The notes under the pieces: generated by a model | Seen by the model: only the letters and a program-made list of their open reading frames with translations | Told to the model about the DNA's origin: nothing | Databases searched by the model: none | Part shown: piece by piece, positions 7,425 through 15,534 of the stretch | How the letters are laid out: the number at the start of each line of letters is the position of its first letter | Position numbering within the stretch: position 1 is the first letter of the stretch | Source: UMGS1975 sp959600905 | GTDB taxonomy: Bacteria; Bacillota; Clostridia; Christensenellales; QAND01 | Length of the DNA stretch: 63,079 nt | Direction: 5' to 3' | Assembly: GCA_959600905.1 (NCBI GenBank) | Contig: CAUGNO010000009.1 | Span: forward strand, 1 to 63,079 | Made by a program: the position numbers and the translations under genes

Positions 7425-8470
7425 TGTGCCACCGCCTGTTCGATGATACGATCCAACACATCCGTCAGGGAATAACCGGCCGCTTTCATCATGCCGGGAT
7501 AACGACTGTGCTCGGTAAAGCCGGGAATGGTGTTGACCTCATTGAATACGAGCTGCCCTGACGGCGTTAAGAACAAATCCACCCGGGCAAATCCTGCACA
7601 GCCAAGCGCGCGGTAAATCCGTTTGGCTGTCTGCTTGATTTCCTCGGCTTTGGCGTCGCTGATGCGTGCAGGCACATGGATGGCGGAGGTCTGCAGCGTG
7701 TACTTTTCAGTAAAGTTGAAAAATCCTTTGGAAAGTTCGATTTCGTCTACCGCTCCGGTCAAAAGGGTTTCTGTGCCCAATACAGCGCAGCCCACTTCAA
7801 TGCCTTCAATGTTTTCCTCAAGAACGACCTGGTTATCATAAAGAAAAGCGCCATCGATGGCCTTGGAGAGCTGATTTGGGGACGCCACCCGCGTGATACC
7901 AAAGGAAGATCCGGCTTTTACCGGCTTTACATACAACGGGTACCCAACCTTTTCTGCAAAGGCCACGGCCTGCTGCAATGTGTAGCCCGATTCCAGAACA
8001 AGCCCCTGGGGCACGCGCACGCCTGCCAGGGAGACCAATTTATGGGAACGGTCTTTGTCCATACAAAGGGCAGAGGCCAATACGCCGCAGCCCGCCAGCG
8101 CAACCCCAGACAGCGAGATGGCGCCCTGAATGGTGCCATCCTCCCCATTTTTGCCATGAAGGACGGGAAATGCGACATCGACTGGCAAGGAGGATATGCC
8201 GGTGGCTTCAAATACATACAGCTTGTGTGCGCTGCGGTCCAGAGAAAGCATAGCGGGAATGCAGTCTTCACACCTAAGCCAAGTATCATCCAGCAGATGC
8301 TCCAGGCTGCCGGTATAGTAATACCAGCTGCCGTCCTTAGAGATGCCGATAGGGAGGATGTTGTATTTGTGCCGATCCAGATGGCTCAGCACTGCATGCG
8401 CCGAAGTAAGGGATACGCTGTATTCTGGAGAACAGCCGCCAAAAAACACGGCTACGTTTTTCTGTTTCAT
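7421..8470 (-). CDS. vanG: VanG-type D-alanine--D-serine ligase
   Basis: A 349-residue ATP-grasp ligase. It starts MKQKNVAVFFGGCSPEYSVS, contains PVLHGKNGEDGTIQG, YVKPVKAGSSFG and FNEVNTIPGFTEHSRYP. The omega-loop segment EKYTLQTSAIHVPARI matches the VanC/E/G (D-Ser) group rather than the VanA/B (D-Lac) group. The product would be D-Ala-D-Ser for MurF. It starts 4 bp after vanW behind GAAAGGA and overlaps vanXY by 4 bp. The D-Ser call rests on the loop and on the co-occurring VanT racemase. Confidence 0.92.
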   Translation of the reverse strand: MKQKNVAVFFGGCSPEYSVSLTSAHAVLSHLDRHKYNILPIGISKDGSWYYYTGSLEHLLDDTWLRCEDCIPAMLSLDRSAHKLYVFEATGISSLPVDVAFPVLHGKNGEDGTIQGAISLSGVALAGCGVLASALCMDKDRSHKLVSLAGVRVPQGLVLESGYTLQQAVAFAEKVGYPLYVKPVKAGSSFGITRVASPNQLSKAIDGAFLYDNQVVLEENIEGIEVGCAVLGTETLLTGAVDEIELSKGFFNFTEKYTLQTSAIHVPARISDAKAEEIKQTAKRIYRALGCAGFARVDLFLTPSGQLVFNEVNTIPGFTEHSRYPGMMKAAGYSLTDVLDRIIEQAVAQ

Positions 8471-8474
8471 CGAT

Positions 8475-9299
8475 TTATCCTTTCTCTGCTATGTTGATGT
8501 TTGATGGAAGGGGATAGCCGATACGGCATTTATTTTGGTAGAGCCTACGGCTTTCAACGGGTTGTCCAGAGCCTCGGTCTATGCGTGTCTGGATGATATC
8601 GGCCAGCTGAATAATCTCTTTGTTTTGGCGTATATACGAGATTTCGCCGTTTTGAATCCGATATAGACAGGCATCCTCTTCCGAGCACAAGAGGCGGCCG
8701 AAAAGGTGGCGGCTGTCAAACGAAAGGAGAATCTGATAGGTACGATTGGTATCGTTTTTTACCTTTAGATCCAGCCAGCCCTCTGAAATGGTGGCGTCTA
8801 CGCCAGTGGGCAGGTCGCTAGGAGGATCGGGGAAATCCTTGCTGGCGTGGCCATGCCGCTCCACAATGGTCAGCGGCGTATGCAGAAACAGCCAAAACAG
8901 CAGATTGGAAATTTGGCACATGCCCCCGCCCGGCGCTGTCGTTAGATGCCCATTGACAACGGTTAACCCCTCTTTATACGGGGTGTGGCGGTCTGCATAT
9001 CGGATGGCTTGGCTAAAGGAAAAAGTTTCTCCCGGCCGAATCAACAGGCCGTTTAGCTCTTTGGCAGCCAGCTTCAAGTTGAATACCTTGTTTTCCTGAT
9101 AGACCATATCAAACCCGGTTTCTGTGTTGTATAGCTGGCTGGAATCCTCAAAGACCACATACGGGAGGGCGCCTTCCAAACGAGCCTTGCAATAGGTGTT
9201 TTTATCCAGGCGCATGCCAAGATAAAAACAGAACTTGCGCTGCTTGGTGCGCAGGGGGATTAAAAAGGGGAAGAGCTCTGTGACTCTTTTACGTTTCAT
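8475..9299 (-). CDS. vanW: VanW-family protein
   Basis: A 274-residue VanW-domain protein. Family residues include RPGETFSFSQAI and VNGHLTTAPGGGMCQISN. VanW accompanies vanB and vanG clusters; its biochemical role is not established. No clear signal peptide or transmembrane segment is present at this start. It is the first gene after the hairpin that separates it from vanRS, so it probably opens the resistance transcription unit. ATG 9299 follows GGAAAGGAA. Confidence 0.88.
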   Translation of the reverse strand: MKRKRVTELFPFLIPLRTKQRKFCFYLGMRLDKNTYCKARLEGALPYVVFEDSSQLYNTETGFDMVYQENKVFNLKLAAKELNGLLIRPGETFSFSQAIRYADRHTPYKEGLTVVNGHLTTAPGGGMCQISNLLFWLFLHTPLTIVERHGHASKDFPDPPSDLPTGVDATISEGWLDLKVKNDTNRTYQILLSFDSRHLFGRLLCSEEDACLYRIQNGEISYIRQNKEIIQLADIIQTRIDRGSGQPVESRRLYQNKCRIGYPLPSNINIAEKG

Positions 9300-9321
9300 G
9301 GATGTTCCTTTCCGGGATTAA

Positions 9322-9368
9322 AAAATGCCCTGTCTTGATACTGAAAATGTACCAAAACAGGGCATTTT
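9322..9368 (-). terminator. Long hairpin between vanS and vanW: terminator or attenuator
   Basis: AAAATGCCCTGT pairs with ACAGGGCATTTT and the stem continues inward through TTGGTAC/GTATCAA, giving about 20 bp with two G-U pairs. A T run follows on the minus strand. It sits in the 116-bp gap between vanS and vanW. It either ends the vanRS transcript, with a separate resistance promoter, or acts as an attenuator in a single transcript. Confidence 0.7.
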
Positions 9369-9415
9369 ATATTTATAGGCTTTGTTTCAAAACGATGATG
9401 ATTTTCTGTCCAAAT

Positions 9416-10537
9416 TCATACGATTTTCTGACAATCCAACGGAAGCCGGACGGTAAAAGCAATGCTTTCATTTTCGCTTGCGGCATGGATGGTGCCATGA
9501 TGCAGCTCTACGATCTCTTTGGAGATGGCAAGCCCCAGCCCTGCACCGCCCGTAGAAGAGGATCTAGACGAATCCAATCGGAAAAACTGTTCGAATATGC
9601 GGCCCAGCTTATCGGGCGGAATGGTGCGGCCATGATTTTTCACTACGATTTGCACACTCTCTGCCTGTGCGGACATGGCAAGGGAAATCGCGCTGTTTTC
9701 ATAGCTGTAATTGATTGCGTTGCGGATGAGATTATCCAATACGCGTTCCAGCTTGTCTGGATCGCATACAAGCTCAACGCCGGGCACCAGATCCGTTTGC
9801 CAGAAAAGCCCTTTTTCCGCCAAGATGGGGGTAAATTCGCTGACGATCTGGGAAAGCATACGTGTAAGGTCGATGCGTTCCAGTTCCAGCGTTAGAGCAG
9901 TTAAGTTAAAGCGCGTAATATCAAAAAATTCGTTGACGAGATCCTCCAGCCGCAGCGCTTTATCCAACGCGATGCCAGTGTAGCGGGCGCGCAGATCGGC
10001 GGAGATCTGCGGCTCATCCTGAAGAAGCGTTAAATATCCGATCACACTGGTCAACGGCGTTTTCAGATCATGCGCTAGATACACGATGAGATCATTTTTG
10101 CGCTGCTCGGCTTCTTTGGCCATCGCTTCGTTGCGAATGGCCTGCTCGCGAAATAAATTGAGCTCATCTTGCACGTTTTTCATGGACTCCGGCAGCACGA
10201 TGGGTTCATTCCGATTGTTTACAAGCTGGCCTGAAGCGGCTACAACCTGATCCAAATACCGAAGCGGCCTGGACATAAAATAATAGGTGATGATGGTCCA
10301 CCCCACTAGGCAGACCACGCCGCCAACCAAAAGAATATAATCCCGGATCCAGGACAATAGCTGATAAAGGGGATCATAGGGCTGCCATATGACCGATGCG
10401 CATAGCTGCCACCCGAGCAGCACCACTACGCAAAGGCCGATGACAAATCCAATGAGAGAAAGAAAATATTGAAACAATACATGCCGTGTGATACGGCTGC
10501 GGTACGGATGATTTGTTTTGGTATTGCGTTCACTCAA
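9416..10537 (-). CDS. vanS: VanS-type sensor histidine kinase
   Basis: A 373-residue kinase with two membrane segments (about residues 21-45 and 68-88) and only a short extracytoplasmic loop. An HAMP-like linker, an H-box AHDLKTPLTSVIGYL with His156, an N-box DNLIRNAINY and a G-box TGGAGLGLAISKEI follow. The short loop is typical of VanS proteins. The start chosen is TTG 10537, which overlaps the vanR stop (ATTGAGTGA) and has GGGGTG 8-9 nt upstream; the longer frame would lie inside vanR. It should phosphorylate or dephosphorylate VanR in response to glycopeptide. Confidence 0.9.
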   Translation of the reverse strand: MSERNTKTNHPYRSRITRHVLFQYFLSLIGFVIGLCVVVLLGWQLCASVIWQPYDPLYQLLSWIRDYILLVGGVVCLVGWTIITYYFMSRPLRYLDQVVAASGQLVNNRNEPIVLPESMKNVQDELNLFREQAIRNEAMAKEAEQRKNDLIVYLAHDLKTPLTSVIGYLTLLQDEPQISADLRARYTGIALDKALRLEDLVNEFFDITRFNLTALTLELERIDLTRMLSQIVSEFTPILAEKGLFWQTDLVPGVELVCDPDKLERVLDNLIRNAINYSYENSAISLAMSAQAESVQIVVKNHGRTIPPDKLGRIFEQFFRLDSSRSSSTGGAGLGLAISKEIVELHHGTIHAASENESIAFTVRLPLDCQKIV

Positions 10538-11228
10538 TGGTATAGCCCACCCCCCATACCGTTTTGACATACTTGGGCCTTCTGGCGGGTTCATGCATCT
10601 TCTCCCGCAGCCTAGCGATGTGTGCCATGACGGTATTGTTGTTGTCCAAATATTTTTCCCCCCAAACCGATTCAAACAGCTCTTCAGAGGAAACTACGTT
10701 GCCTTTTCGTTCGCAAAGATACCAAAGGATGCTAAATTCCAGTGGCGTTAGGCTCAATTCTTTTCCATTTAGAGAGCATTTATGGCTGCTTTTTGAAATG
10801 TGAAGGCCGCGGATATCGATTTCATCTGGGGCTTTGTCCCGGTCTGCCGGTGTATTGTTATATCTGGTATATCGGCGCAGCTGCGTTTTCACACGCGCAA
10901 TGAGTTCCAATGGATTGAAGGGCTTTGTGATATAGTCGTCGGCGCCAAGGGTTAGCCCTGTGATCTTATCCATATCCTCCACCTTGGCAGTGAGCATGAT
11001 GATGGGAAAAAGATGCGTTTCTCGAATCTTTTGGCACAGCGCAAAACCATCCATATCCGGCAGCATTACATCCAGGATAACAAGACTCAATGCTTGTGTT
11101 TCAATGCAGGATAGGGCCTCTGCCGCCGTATAAAATTTGTATACATGATATCCTTCGTTTGTCAGATAAACCTCCACCAGATCCGCGATGGATTTTTCAT
11201 CGTCTACAATTAAAATGTTTTCCGCCAT
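10530..11228 (-). CDS. vanR: VanR-type response regulator
   Basis: A 232-residue OmpR-family regulator. The receiver domain has acidic residues in ILIVDDEKSIADL, phospho-acceptor Asp53 in LVILDVMLPDMDG and Lys102 in DDYITKPF. A winged-helix DNA-binding domain follows, ending KTVWGVGYTIE. ATG 11228 (MAENILIVDD) is preferred over an upstream in-frame start because of AAAGGAA and alignment with the family. It is the first gene of the cluster. A repeated GTAAC motif lies about 65 bp upstream. Confidence 0.92.
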   Translation of the reverse strand: MAENILIVDDEKSIADLVEVYLTNEGYHVYKFYTAAEALSCIETQALSLVILDVMLPDMDGFALCQKIRETHLFPIIMLTAKVEDMDKITGLTLGADDYITKPFNPLELIARVKTQLRRYTRYNNTPADRDKAPDEIDIRGLHISKSSHKCSLNGKELSLTPLEFSILWYLCERKGNVVSSEELFESVWGEKYLDNNNTVMAHIARLREKMHEPARRPKYVKTVWGVGYTIE

Positions 11229-11859
11229 AGCTGAATGTTCCTTTATCAAATGGTTTGCGGCATACATAGGTCGGAGGCCGCAAATCCTATTGTAACATAT
11301 GTAACGGACAAATACCCCCTGGGAAATGGCATGCGAGGGAGAAAGGCGAAAACGGGTAGGAAAAGGCGTAGAAGGAAGGGGGAAATCTGCATTGCGTTTG
11401 AAGGCTTTTTGCCGGCGCAGGGTAGCCAGTTTGCATCACGCAGCTTGTCATCATAGGATTTTCCAGCTCTGTTCAATGCAGCATTTGGCGTCGTTGTCTA
11501 AGGAAGGGGGTGCTGTTACAAAGAATCTATGCCTTATCTGAAACGGGATCTCCAGCAAAAACGCATCAGCAATTGGACAAGTTGCCGACAGAGAAAGAAA
11601 ACAAGCCGTATGGGCAACGCTACAAAAGCAAAAGACTGAAACGCTATCGCAAGGGGTGGCAGAGAAAAGATATGAAAACATTATAAAATTTTACAAAAAT
11701 TTATTCAACCATATAAAATATCAAACCATAATGATGCGATAATGTATTTTTGGAAAACGATGCCAATGCTTCCAGCGATTCATAGGCAATGCAGCGTATA
11801 GTTTTGCAAGACCTCGTCAATACTGAATACGAAATATCATTTGATAGAGGTGACAGGAA
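11229..11859. other. Intergenic region upstream of vanR
   Basis: This 631-bp stretch holds no convincing gene; open frames lack ribosome binding sites and family likeness. Near 11293-11308 the direct repeat GTAACATATGTAAC (two GTAAC units 9 bp apart) lies upstream of vanR and may be an OmpR-type binding site, which is speculative. The part from about 11660 to 11850 is AT-rich and probably carries the promoter of the DUF378 gene. No vanU-like gene is seen. Confidence 0.4.
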
Positions 11860-12069
11860 ATGGACACGTTTGCATTGCTAATTACCATCATCGGCGGCAT
11901 TAACTGGCTGCTGGTAGGGTTGGCGAAGTTTGACCTCGTTGCATGGATTTGCGGCGGGCCGGCGACGATTGCAGCGCGCATTATATACACCATTGTGGGC
12001 TTGTGCAGCCTTTGGTGTATTAAGCTGTTGTTCAACCGTACGCCGAAAGGAACGATTACGCACAACTAA
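11860..12069 (+). CDS. DUF378 small membrane protein
   Basis: A 69-residue protein with two hydrophobic segments. The start MDTFALLITIIGGINWLLVG matches the DUF378 (YuzA-like) family, whose hallmark is the GGINWLLVGL segment. GAGGTGACAGGA precedes the ATG. Function is unknown. It faces a minus-strand membrane protein and shares a bidirectional terminator with it. Confidence 0.8.
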   Translation: MDTFALLITIIGGINWLLVGLAKFDLVAWICGGPATIAARIIYTIVGLCSLWCIKLLFNRTPKGTITHN

Positions 12070-12072
12070 GGC

Positions 12073-12099
12073 AAAAGGCAGGAATCAATCCTGCCTTTT
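12073..12099. terminator. Bidirectional terminator
   Basis: AAAAGGCAGGA and TCCTGCCTTTT flank a 5-nt loop. It ends the DUF378 gene on the plus strand and overlaps the stop codon of the minus-strand membrane protein. Confidence 0.75.
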
Positions 12100-12672
12100 G
12101 TCTTTTTGCGGTTGTTTGTGCTTTTTCAGCGAAGAGGCCAAAAAAACTGCCCCAATCAAAGCGCCGCAAGAGCCGGCGATGATGTCAGTCATGGTATCGG
12201 TCAACGATCCGCCCTGCGCCTGCAAATGAAAAAATGTATCCCCACAGAATTCATATACCTCCCAAAGGCCCGCGGCGGCAATGGCCAGGAAGAGGGAAAA
12301 TAAAACGGGCAGCAGCACGGCCCTAGAGTCAACCTCATAGCGGCGCACGAGCGCAGTATATAGAAGATAGCCGACCAGGATCAAAAGAATGCCGCTGGAA
12401 AAATGCAGGAGCAGATCGTAAAAAGAGATGGCGTGATAGGCTCCCAGCATAGAGCCGAAATATTGGGCCATGACGGTAAAGAAAGAAAAAATAGCGTAGT
12501 ATAACGGCTTTAGATTGCGTAAAAACAAAATAAAGAGAAGTGCGGTGCCTGCTGTCATTCCATAATAATAGAAAGCGATAGGCGTTTCCCATGTAAAGGA
12601 AATCGCATAGGTGATGGTATAGACGATCAACAGCAAGACTGAAAGAAACGTATTTTGTTTGGATGCCTTCAT
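12085..12672 (-). CDS. Polytopic membrane protein of YjdF/DUF2238-like type
   Basis: A 195-residue protein with about six hydrophobic segments. The start MKASKQNTFLS follows GGAGG by 5 nt; a longer frame begins seven codons earlier across the ribosome binding site. Conserved features include YDLLLHFSSGILL, AAAGLWEVYEFCGD and a late DTMTDIIAGSCGA segment, which recall the YjdF-like family with charged residues inside membrane helices. Function is unknown. It is a single gene. Confidence 0.6.
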   Translation of the reverse strand: MKASKQNTFLSVLLLIVYTITYAISFTWETPIAFYYYGMTAGTALLFILFLRNLKPLYYAIFSFFTVMAQYFGSMLGAYHAISFYDLLLHFSSGILLILVGYLLYTALVRRYEVDSRAVLLPVLFSLFLAIAAAGLWEVYEFCGDTFFHLQAQGGSLTDTMTDIIAGSCGALIGAVFLASSLKKHKQPQKDKRQD

Positions 12673-12724
12673 AGAAACCTCCGGCAAGAGCATAATTTTT
12701 TACGATTTTCTAAAATTCAACCAG

Positions 12725-12744
12725 AAAAGCGGTCAGTCGCTTTT
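12725..12744 (-). terminator. Terminator overlapping the symporter stop
   Basis: AAAAGCG and CGCTTTT flank a 6-nt loop that contains the TGA stop of the alanine/glycine symporter gene. Confidence 0.5.
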
Positions 12745-14094
12745 TATGACCTTTTTCTGTTGATATTCTTTATACAGCTTGGAAACCAGCCCACTGAGCG
12801 CCAAGAGGGCCAGCAGGTTCGGGATCACCATCAAACCATTGAATAAATCGCTCAATGCCCAGACAAGATCTACCTTTAACATGGAACCAACCATGATGAA
12901 GATCAAGACGATGGCGGAATACAATTTTACAGCCTTTGCGCCAAACAAATATTTGATATTGGTTTGCCCAAAAAAGTACCAGCCCACAATGGTGGAAAAT
13001 GCAAAGAAGAACATGCACAGCGCCACGAAAATATCACCGAAATGCCCGAACACAGAGGAAAAGGCGACCTGTGCCAATTTTGAACCGGTTTCTCCGGACG
13101 ATAGCGCACCGGTAGTCAAAAAAGTAAGTGCCGTTAATGTGAGCACGACAAACGTATCCAAAAAAACACCCATCAAAGCAACAACGCCCTGATCGCATGG
13201 ATGATCTACTTTGGCCAATGCATGCGCATGCGGCGTAGAGCCCATGCCGGCTTCATTGGAGAACAGGCCGCGTGAAACACCATAACGAACTGCCATTTTA
13301 ACCGAAATGCCGGCGGCTCCGCCCAATACTGCTTCGGGCCGGAAGGCGCCTATGAAAATAGAGACAAAGGCCTGGCCGATATGCTGATAATTGACACCGA
13401 TGACAATCAGAGAGCCAGCAATATAAAGCAGAGCCATAATGGGTACAAGCTTTTCCGTAACAGACGCGATGCGCCGAATGCCACCCATAAAGATAAAGCC
13501 TGCCAAAAGCGCTACAAATACCCCAACGATCCAGGAGGGCATGCCAAAGGCAATGTCAAACGCCTCCGAAATGGAATTGGACTGCACCATATTCCCCATA
13601 AAGCCTAGGGCTAAAATGATAAAAATGGCAAACAATGCCGCTAGAACACGGCCAAAACGCCCATTAAACGCTGCTTTAATGTAATAAACCGGCCCACCCG
13701 TGACCTCGCCATGAACAGTGGTTTTAAATTTTTGCGCAAGCGTGGCCTCGGAAAAGATCGTTGCCATGCCAAAAAAAGCGCTGATCCACATCCAAAAGAT
13801 AGCGCCGGGGCCGCCAGAAACCACAGCTGTGGCTGCGCCTGCAATATTGCCGGTACCGATTTGCGCTGCGATGGCGGTTGTTAACGCCTGAAAAGAGCTC
13901 ATCCCCTCTTTGCCAGCCTTTTTACCCTTAAAGCGGAAACCGCCAAATACCTTTTTGAAGCCATCCTTAAACTTTACGATTTGAACAAAACGGAGGCGTA
14001 AAGTAAAATAGACGCCTGTACAACATAACAGCACAAGCAGTATATTGTCCCACAGCGCACCGCTGATAGCTTTTACAATCGCTGTAAACTCCAT
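12733..14094 (-). CDS. Alanine/glycine:cation symporter (AGCS family)
   Basis: A 453-residue sodium- or proton-coupled amino-acid carrier with about ten membrane segments. Family signatures visible are GTGNIAGAATAVVSGGPGA, RYGVSRGLFSNEAGMGS and APHAHALAKVDHP-like text after it. ATG 14094 (MEFTAIVKAI) follows AAAAGGGGG. It is a single gene with its own terminator. Alanine or glycine uptake would feed peptidoglycan synthesis, but a link to the vanG cluster is only positional. Confidence 0.93.
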   Translation of the reverse strand: MEFTAIVKAISGALWDNILLVLLCCTGVYFTLRLRFVQIVKFKDGFKKVFGGFRFKGKKAGKEGMSSFQALTTAIAAQIGTGNIAGAATAVVSGGPGAIFWMWISAFFGMATIFSEATLAQKFKTTVHGEVTGGPVYYIKAAFNGRFGRVLAALFAIFIILALGFMGNMVQSNSISEAFDIAFGMPSWIVGVFVALLAGFIFMGGIRRIASVTEKLVPIMALLYIAGSLIVIGVNYQHIGQAFVSIFIGAFRPEAVLGGAAGISVKMAVRYGVSRGLFSNEAGMGSTPHAHALAKVDHPCDQGVVALMGVFLDTFVVLTLTALTFLTTGALSSGETGSKLAQVAFSSVFGHFGDIFVALCMFFFAFSTIVGWYFFGQTNIKYLFGAKAVKLYSAIVLIFIMVGSMLKVDLVWALSDLFNGLMVIPNLLALLALSGLVSKLYKEYQQKKVIKSD

Positions 14095-14170
14095 ATTGAT
14101 CCCCCTTTTTGGATACAAAGCAGTCTTTTTCAGTATACTGTCTGAGGGAACAAATGCAAGAAAAAAATAA

Positions 14171-14207
14171 AAAAGGCCCGAAACCTAGGCATGTTCCGGG
14201 CCTTTTT
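14171..14207 (-). terminator. Terminator of the desulfoferrodoxin gene
   Basis: AAAAGGCCCG and CGGGCCTTTT form the stem; a T-rich tail follows on the minus strand immediately after the stop. Confidence 0.75.
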
Positions 14208-14208
14208 A

Positions 14209-14598
14209 TCAATCGAGATCGGTTTTCCATAGGCCATGCAGGTTACAGTATGCAAACACTGCCAGCGGTTTTTCGCCGTCTGTCAGCGCCACATCGGCCT
14301 CCGGCGCACCGTTGGGAGACAACGCTTTGCGGTGGCCGCCTTGGTTGGTCTGTACATAGACCCATTCGATGGAATGTTCTTCAGTCATGGGGTGCGCGGC
14401 GCTACCCACGCATACATGCACCAAATTGCCATCTACCTTTACCACCGGCACATGCTTTTCCTGCGCTGCATCTGTGGTGTTGGCGACAAGCTCCTGCATT
14501 TTTTCTCCACAGCATACGACCGGTACACCGGCATTGTGGATCATTCCAATTAGGTTTCCGCAATGGTTACATACAAAAAACTTCTGTTCTCTGCTCAT
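14209..14598 (-). CDS. dfx: Desulfoferrodoxin (superoxide reductase, 2Fe-SOR)
   Basis: A 129-residue protein that reduces superoxide to peroxide. The N-terminal desulforedoxin centre ligands are present in FFVCNHCGN and VVCCGEKM. The catalytic iron site is formed by EKHVPVV, CVGSAAHPM and the terminal CNLHGLWK, the Cys-x-x-His motif. Length fits two-iron superoxide reductases. It is typical of strict anaerobes coping with oxygen. Single gene. Confidence 0.95.
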   Translation of the reverse strand: MSREQKFFVCNHCGNLIGMIHNAGVPVVCCGEKMQELVANTTDAAQEKHVPVVKVDGNLVHVCVGSAAHPMTEEHSIEWVYVQTNQGGHRKALSPNGAPEADVALTDGEKPLAVFAYCNLHGLWKTDLD

Positions 14599-14680
14599 TG
14601 ATACACACTCCTTTTATGATAGGGTTATTTCCATTATATCCCAGTTATCTATATAAGCAAATGAAAATGAGGGCAAACGT

Positions 14681-14794
14681 TTATTTTTTCTTGGGATTCT
14701 TTGCCTTGCCGGAAACAAACTGCCCATAGGGATGCACCTCCATAAAGTGCTGAATCTCCTTTGCGTATAGCTGGATGCGTTGATATAGATCCAT
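14681..14794 (-). CDS. Small protein of 37 residues, unknown
   Basis: A short frame with a perfect AAAGGAGG site and ATG 14794 encodes MDLYQRIQLYAKEIQHFMEV followed by a basic tail ending GKAKNPKKK. It is probably a helix with a lysine-rich end. It is not recognised. It lies between desulfoferrodoxin and bioY on the same strand. The strong translation signal argues that it is expressed. Confidence 0.55.
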   Translation of the reverse strand: MDLYQRIQLYAKEIQHFMEVHPYGQFVSGKAKNPKKK

Positions 14795-14840
14795 CAAAGA
14801 CGCCTCCTTTCCCCTTTACTGTAACCGAAAGAAGATATGG

Positions 14841-15401
14841 TTATACCGGGAGCTTTTGAGAAAGCGCAGTGCGTAGCCTGCCGACTACGCTGGCGCAGAC
14901 GATGCATTTTATAACATCGCCGGGCAGTGTAGGTAAACAGTAAACGGCAAAGAGCTGAGAAACCGTCATGGCTTGTTGGAGATAGAGGGTCATGATCCCA
15001 TAAAAATAAGGAAGACCTACAACATAAAGAATGACAGCACCTGCCAACGACGCAAGAAAAGCGGAAGACCAGGATTTGCGGGAGCGTTCAAACAATAGAC
15101 CGGTACAAAAGGTGGCTGGGGCTAGGCCGAGCAAAAAGCCAAAGGTCGGCTTGGTTACATAGCCGATGCCGCCGCCCTGCGTAAAGATGGGAAGGCCAAT
15201 CAACCCGAGAAGCAGATACACGACAACGGATACTGTGCCCCACTTTTTGCCGAGCAGCAGCCCGGCCAGGGTAGAAAAGAAGGTTTGAAGTGTGATGGGC
15301 AGCCAGGCCAGGGGAACTTTGATAAAAGCACCGATGGCGCACAACGCTGCAAACAGCGAGCAAAGGATCAATAGATATAAACGATTTTTGGTAACGGGCA
15401 T
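14841..15401 (-). CDS. bioY: BioY biotin transporter (ECF S component)
   Basis: A 186-residue membrane protein with about six hydrophobic segments. Family features are VPLAWLPITLQTFFSTLAG, LLLGLIGLPIF, GGGIGYVTKPTFGFLLG and a late LPGDVIKCIV segment. It binds biotin and works with a shared ECF energy module that is not encoded here. A BirA-like operator overlaps its probable promoter, so biotin repression is likely. Biotin auxotrophy of the host is suggested but not shown. Confidence 0.92.
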   Translation of the reverse strand: MPVTKNRLYLLILCSLFAALCAIGAFIKVPLAWLPITLQTFFSTLAGLLLGKKWGTVSVVVYLLLGLIGLPIFTQGGGIGYVTKPTFGFLLGLAPATFCTGLLFERSRKSWSSAFLASLAGAVILYVVGLPYFYGIMTLYLQQAMTVSQLFAVYCLPTLPGDVIKCIVCASVVGRLRTALSQKLPV

Positions 15402-15459
15402 ATAGCTGCACTTCCTGTACGATGGATTTTTTATACATGGTACAGGGAGAAAACAGCAT

Positions 15460-15491
15460 ATGTCAATTTTAAATATTATACAGGTTTACAA
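15460..15491 (-). promoter_or_regulatory. BirA-type biotin operator upstream of bioY
   Basis: On the minus strand TTGTAAACC (15483-15491 in plus coordinates) is a perfect left half of the Firmicutes BirA operator. After 14 nt a degenerate right half AATTGACAT matches 5 of 9 positions of GGTTTACAA. A TATAAT lies in the spacer, so binding would cover the promoter. Confidence 0.6.
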
Positions 15492-15501
15492 TTGGAGCGA
15501 G

Positions 15502-15530
15502 AAAAAAGCGCACCCAGGTGCGCTTTTTTT
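15502..15530 (-). terminator. Terminator of the PfkB-family kinase gene
   Basis: AAAAAAGCGCAC and GTGCGCTTTTTT flank a 4-nt loop just beyond the kinase stop; symmetric A and T runs make it potentially bidirectional. Confidence 0.75.
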
Positions 15531-15534
15531 GGAA

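Noticed and set aside
11235..11541. Possible vanU-like gene upstream of vanR
   Set aside because: The short frames here show no helix-turn-helix pattern and lack ribosome binding sites.
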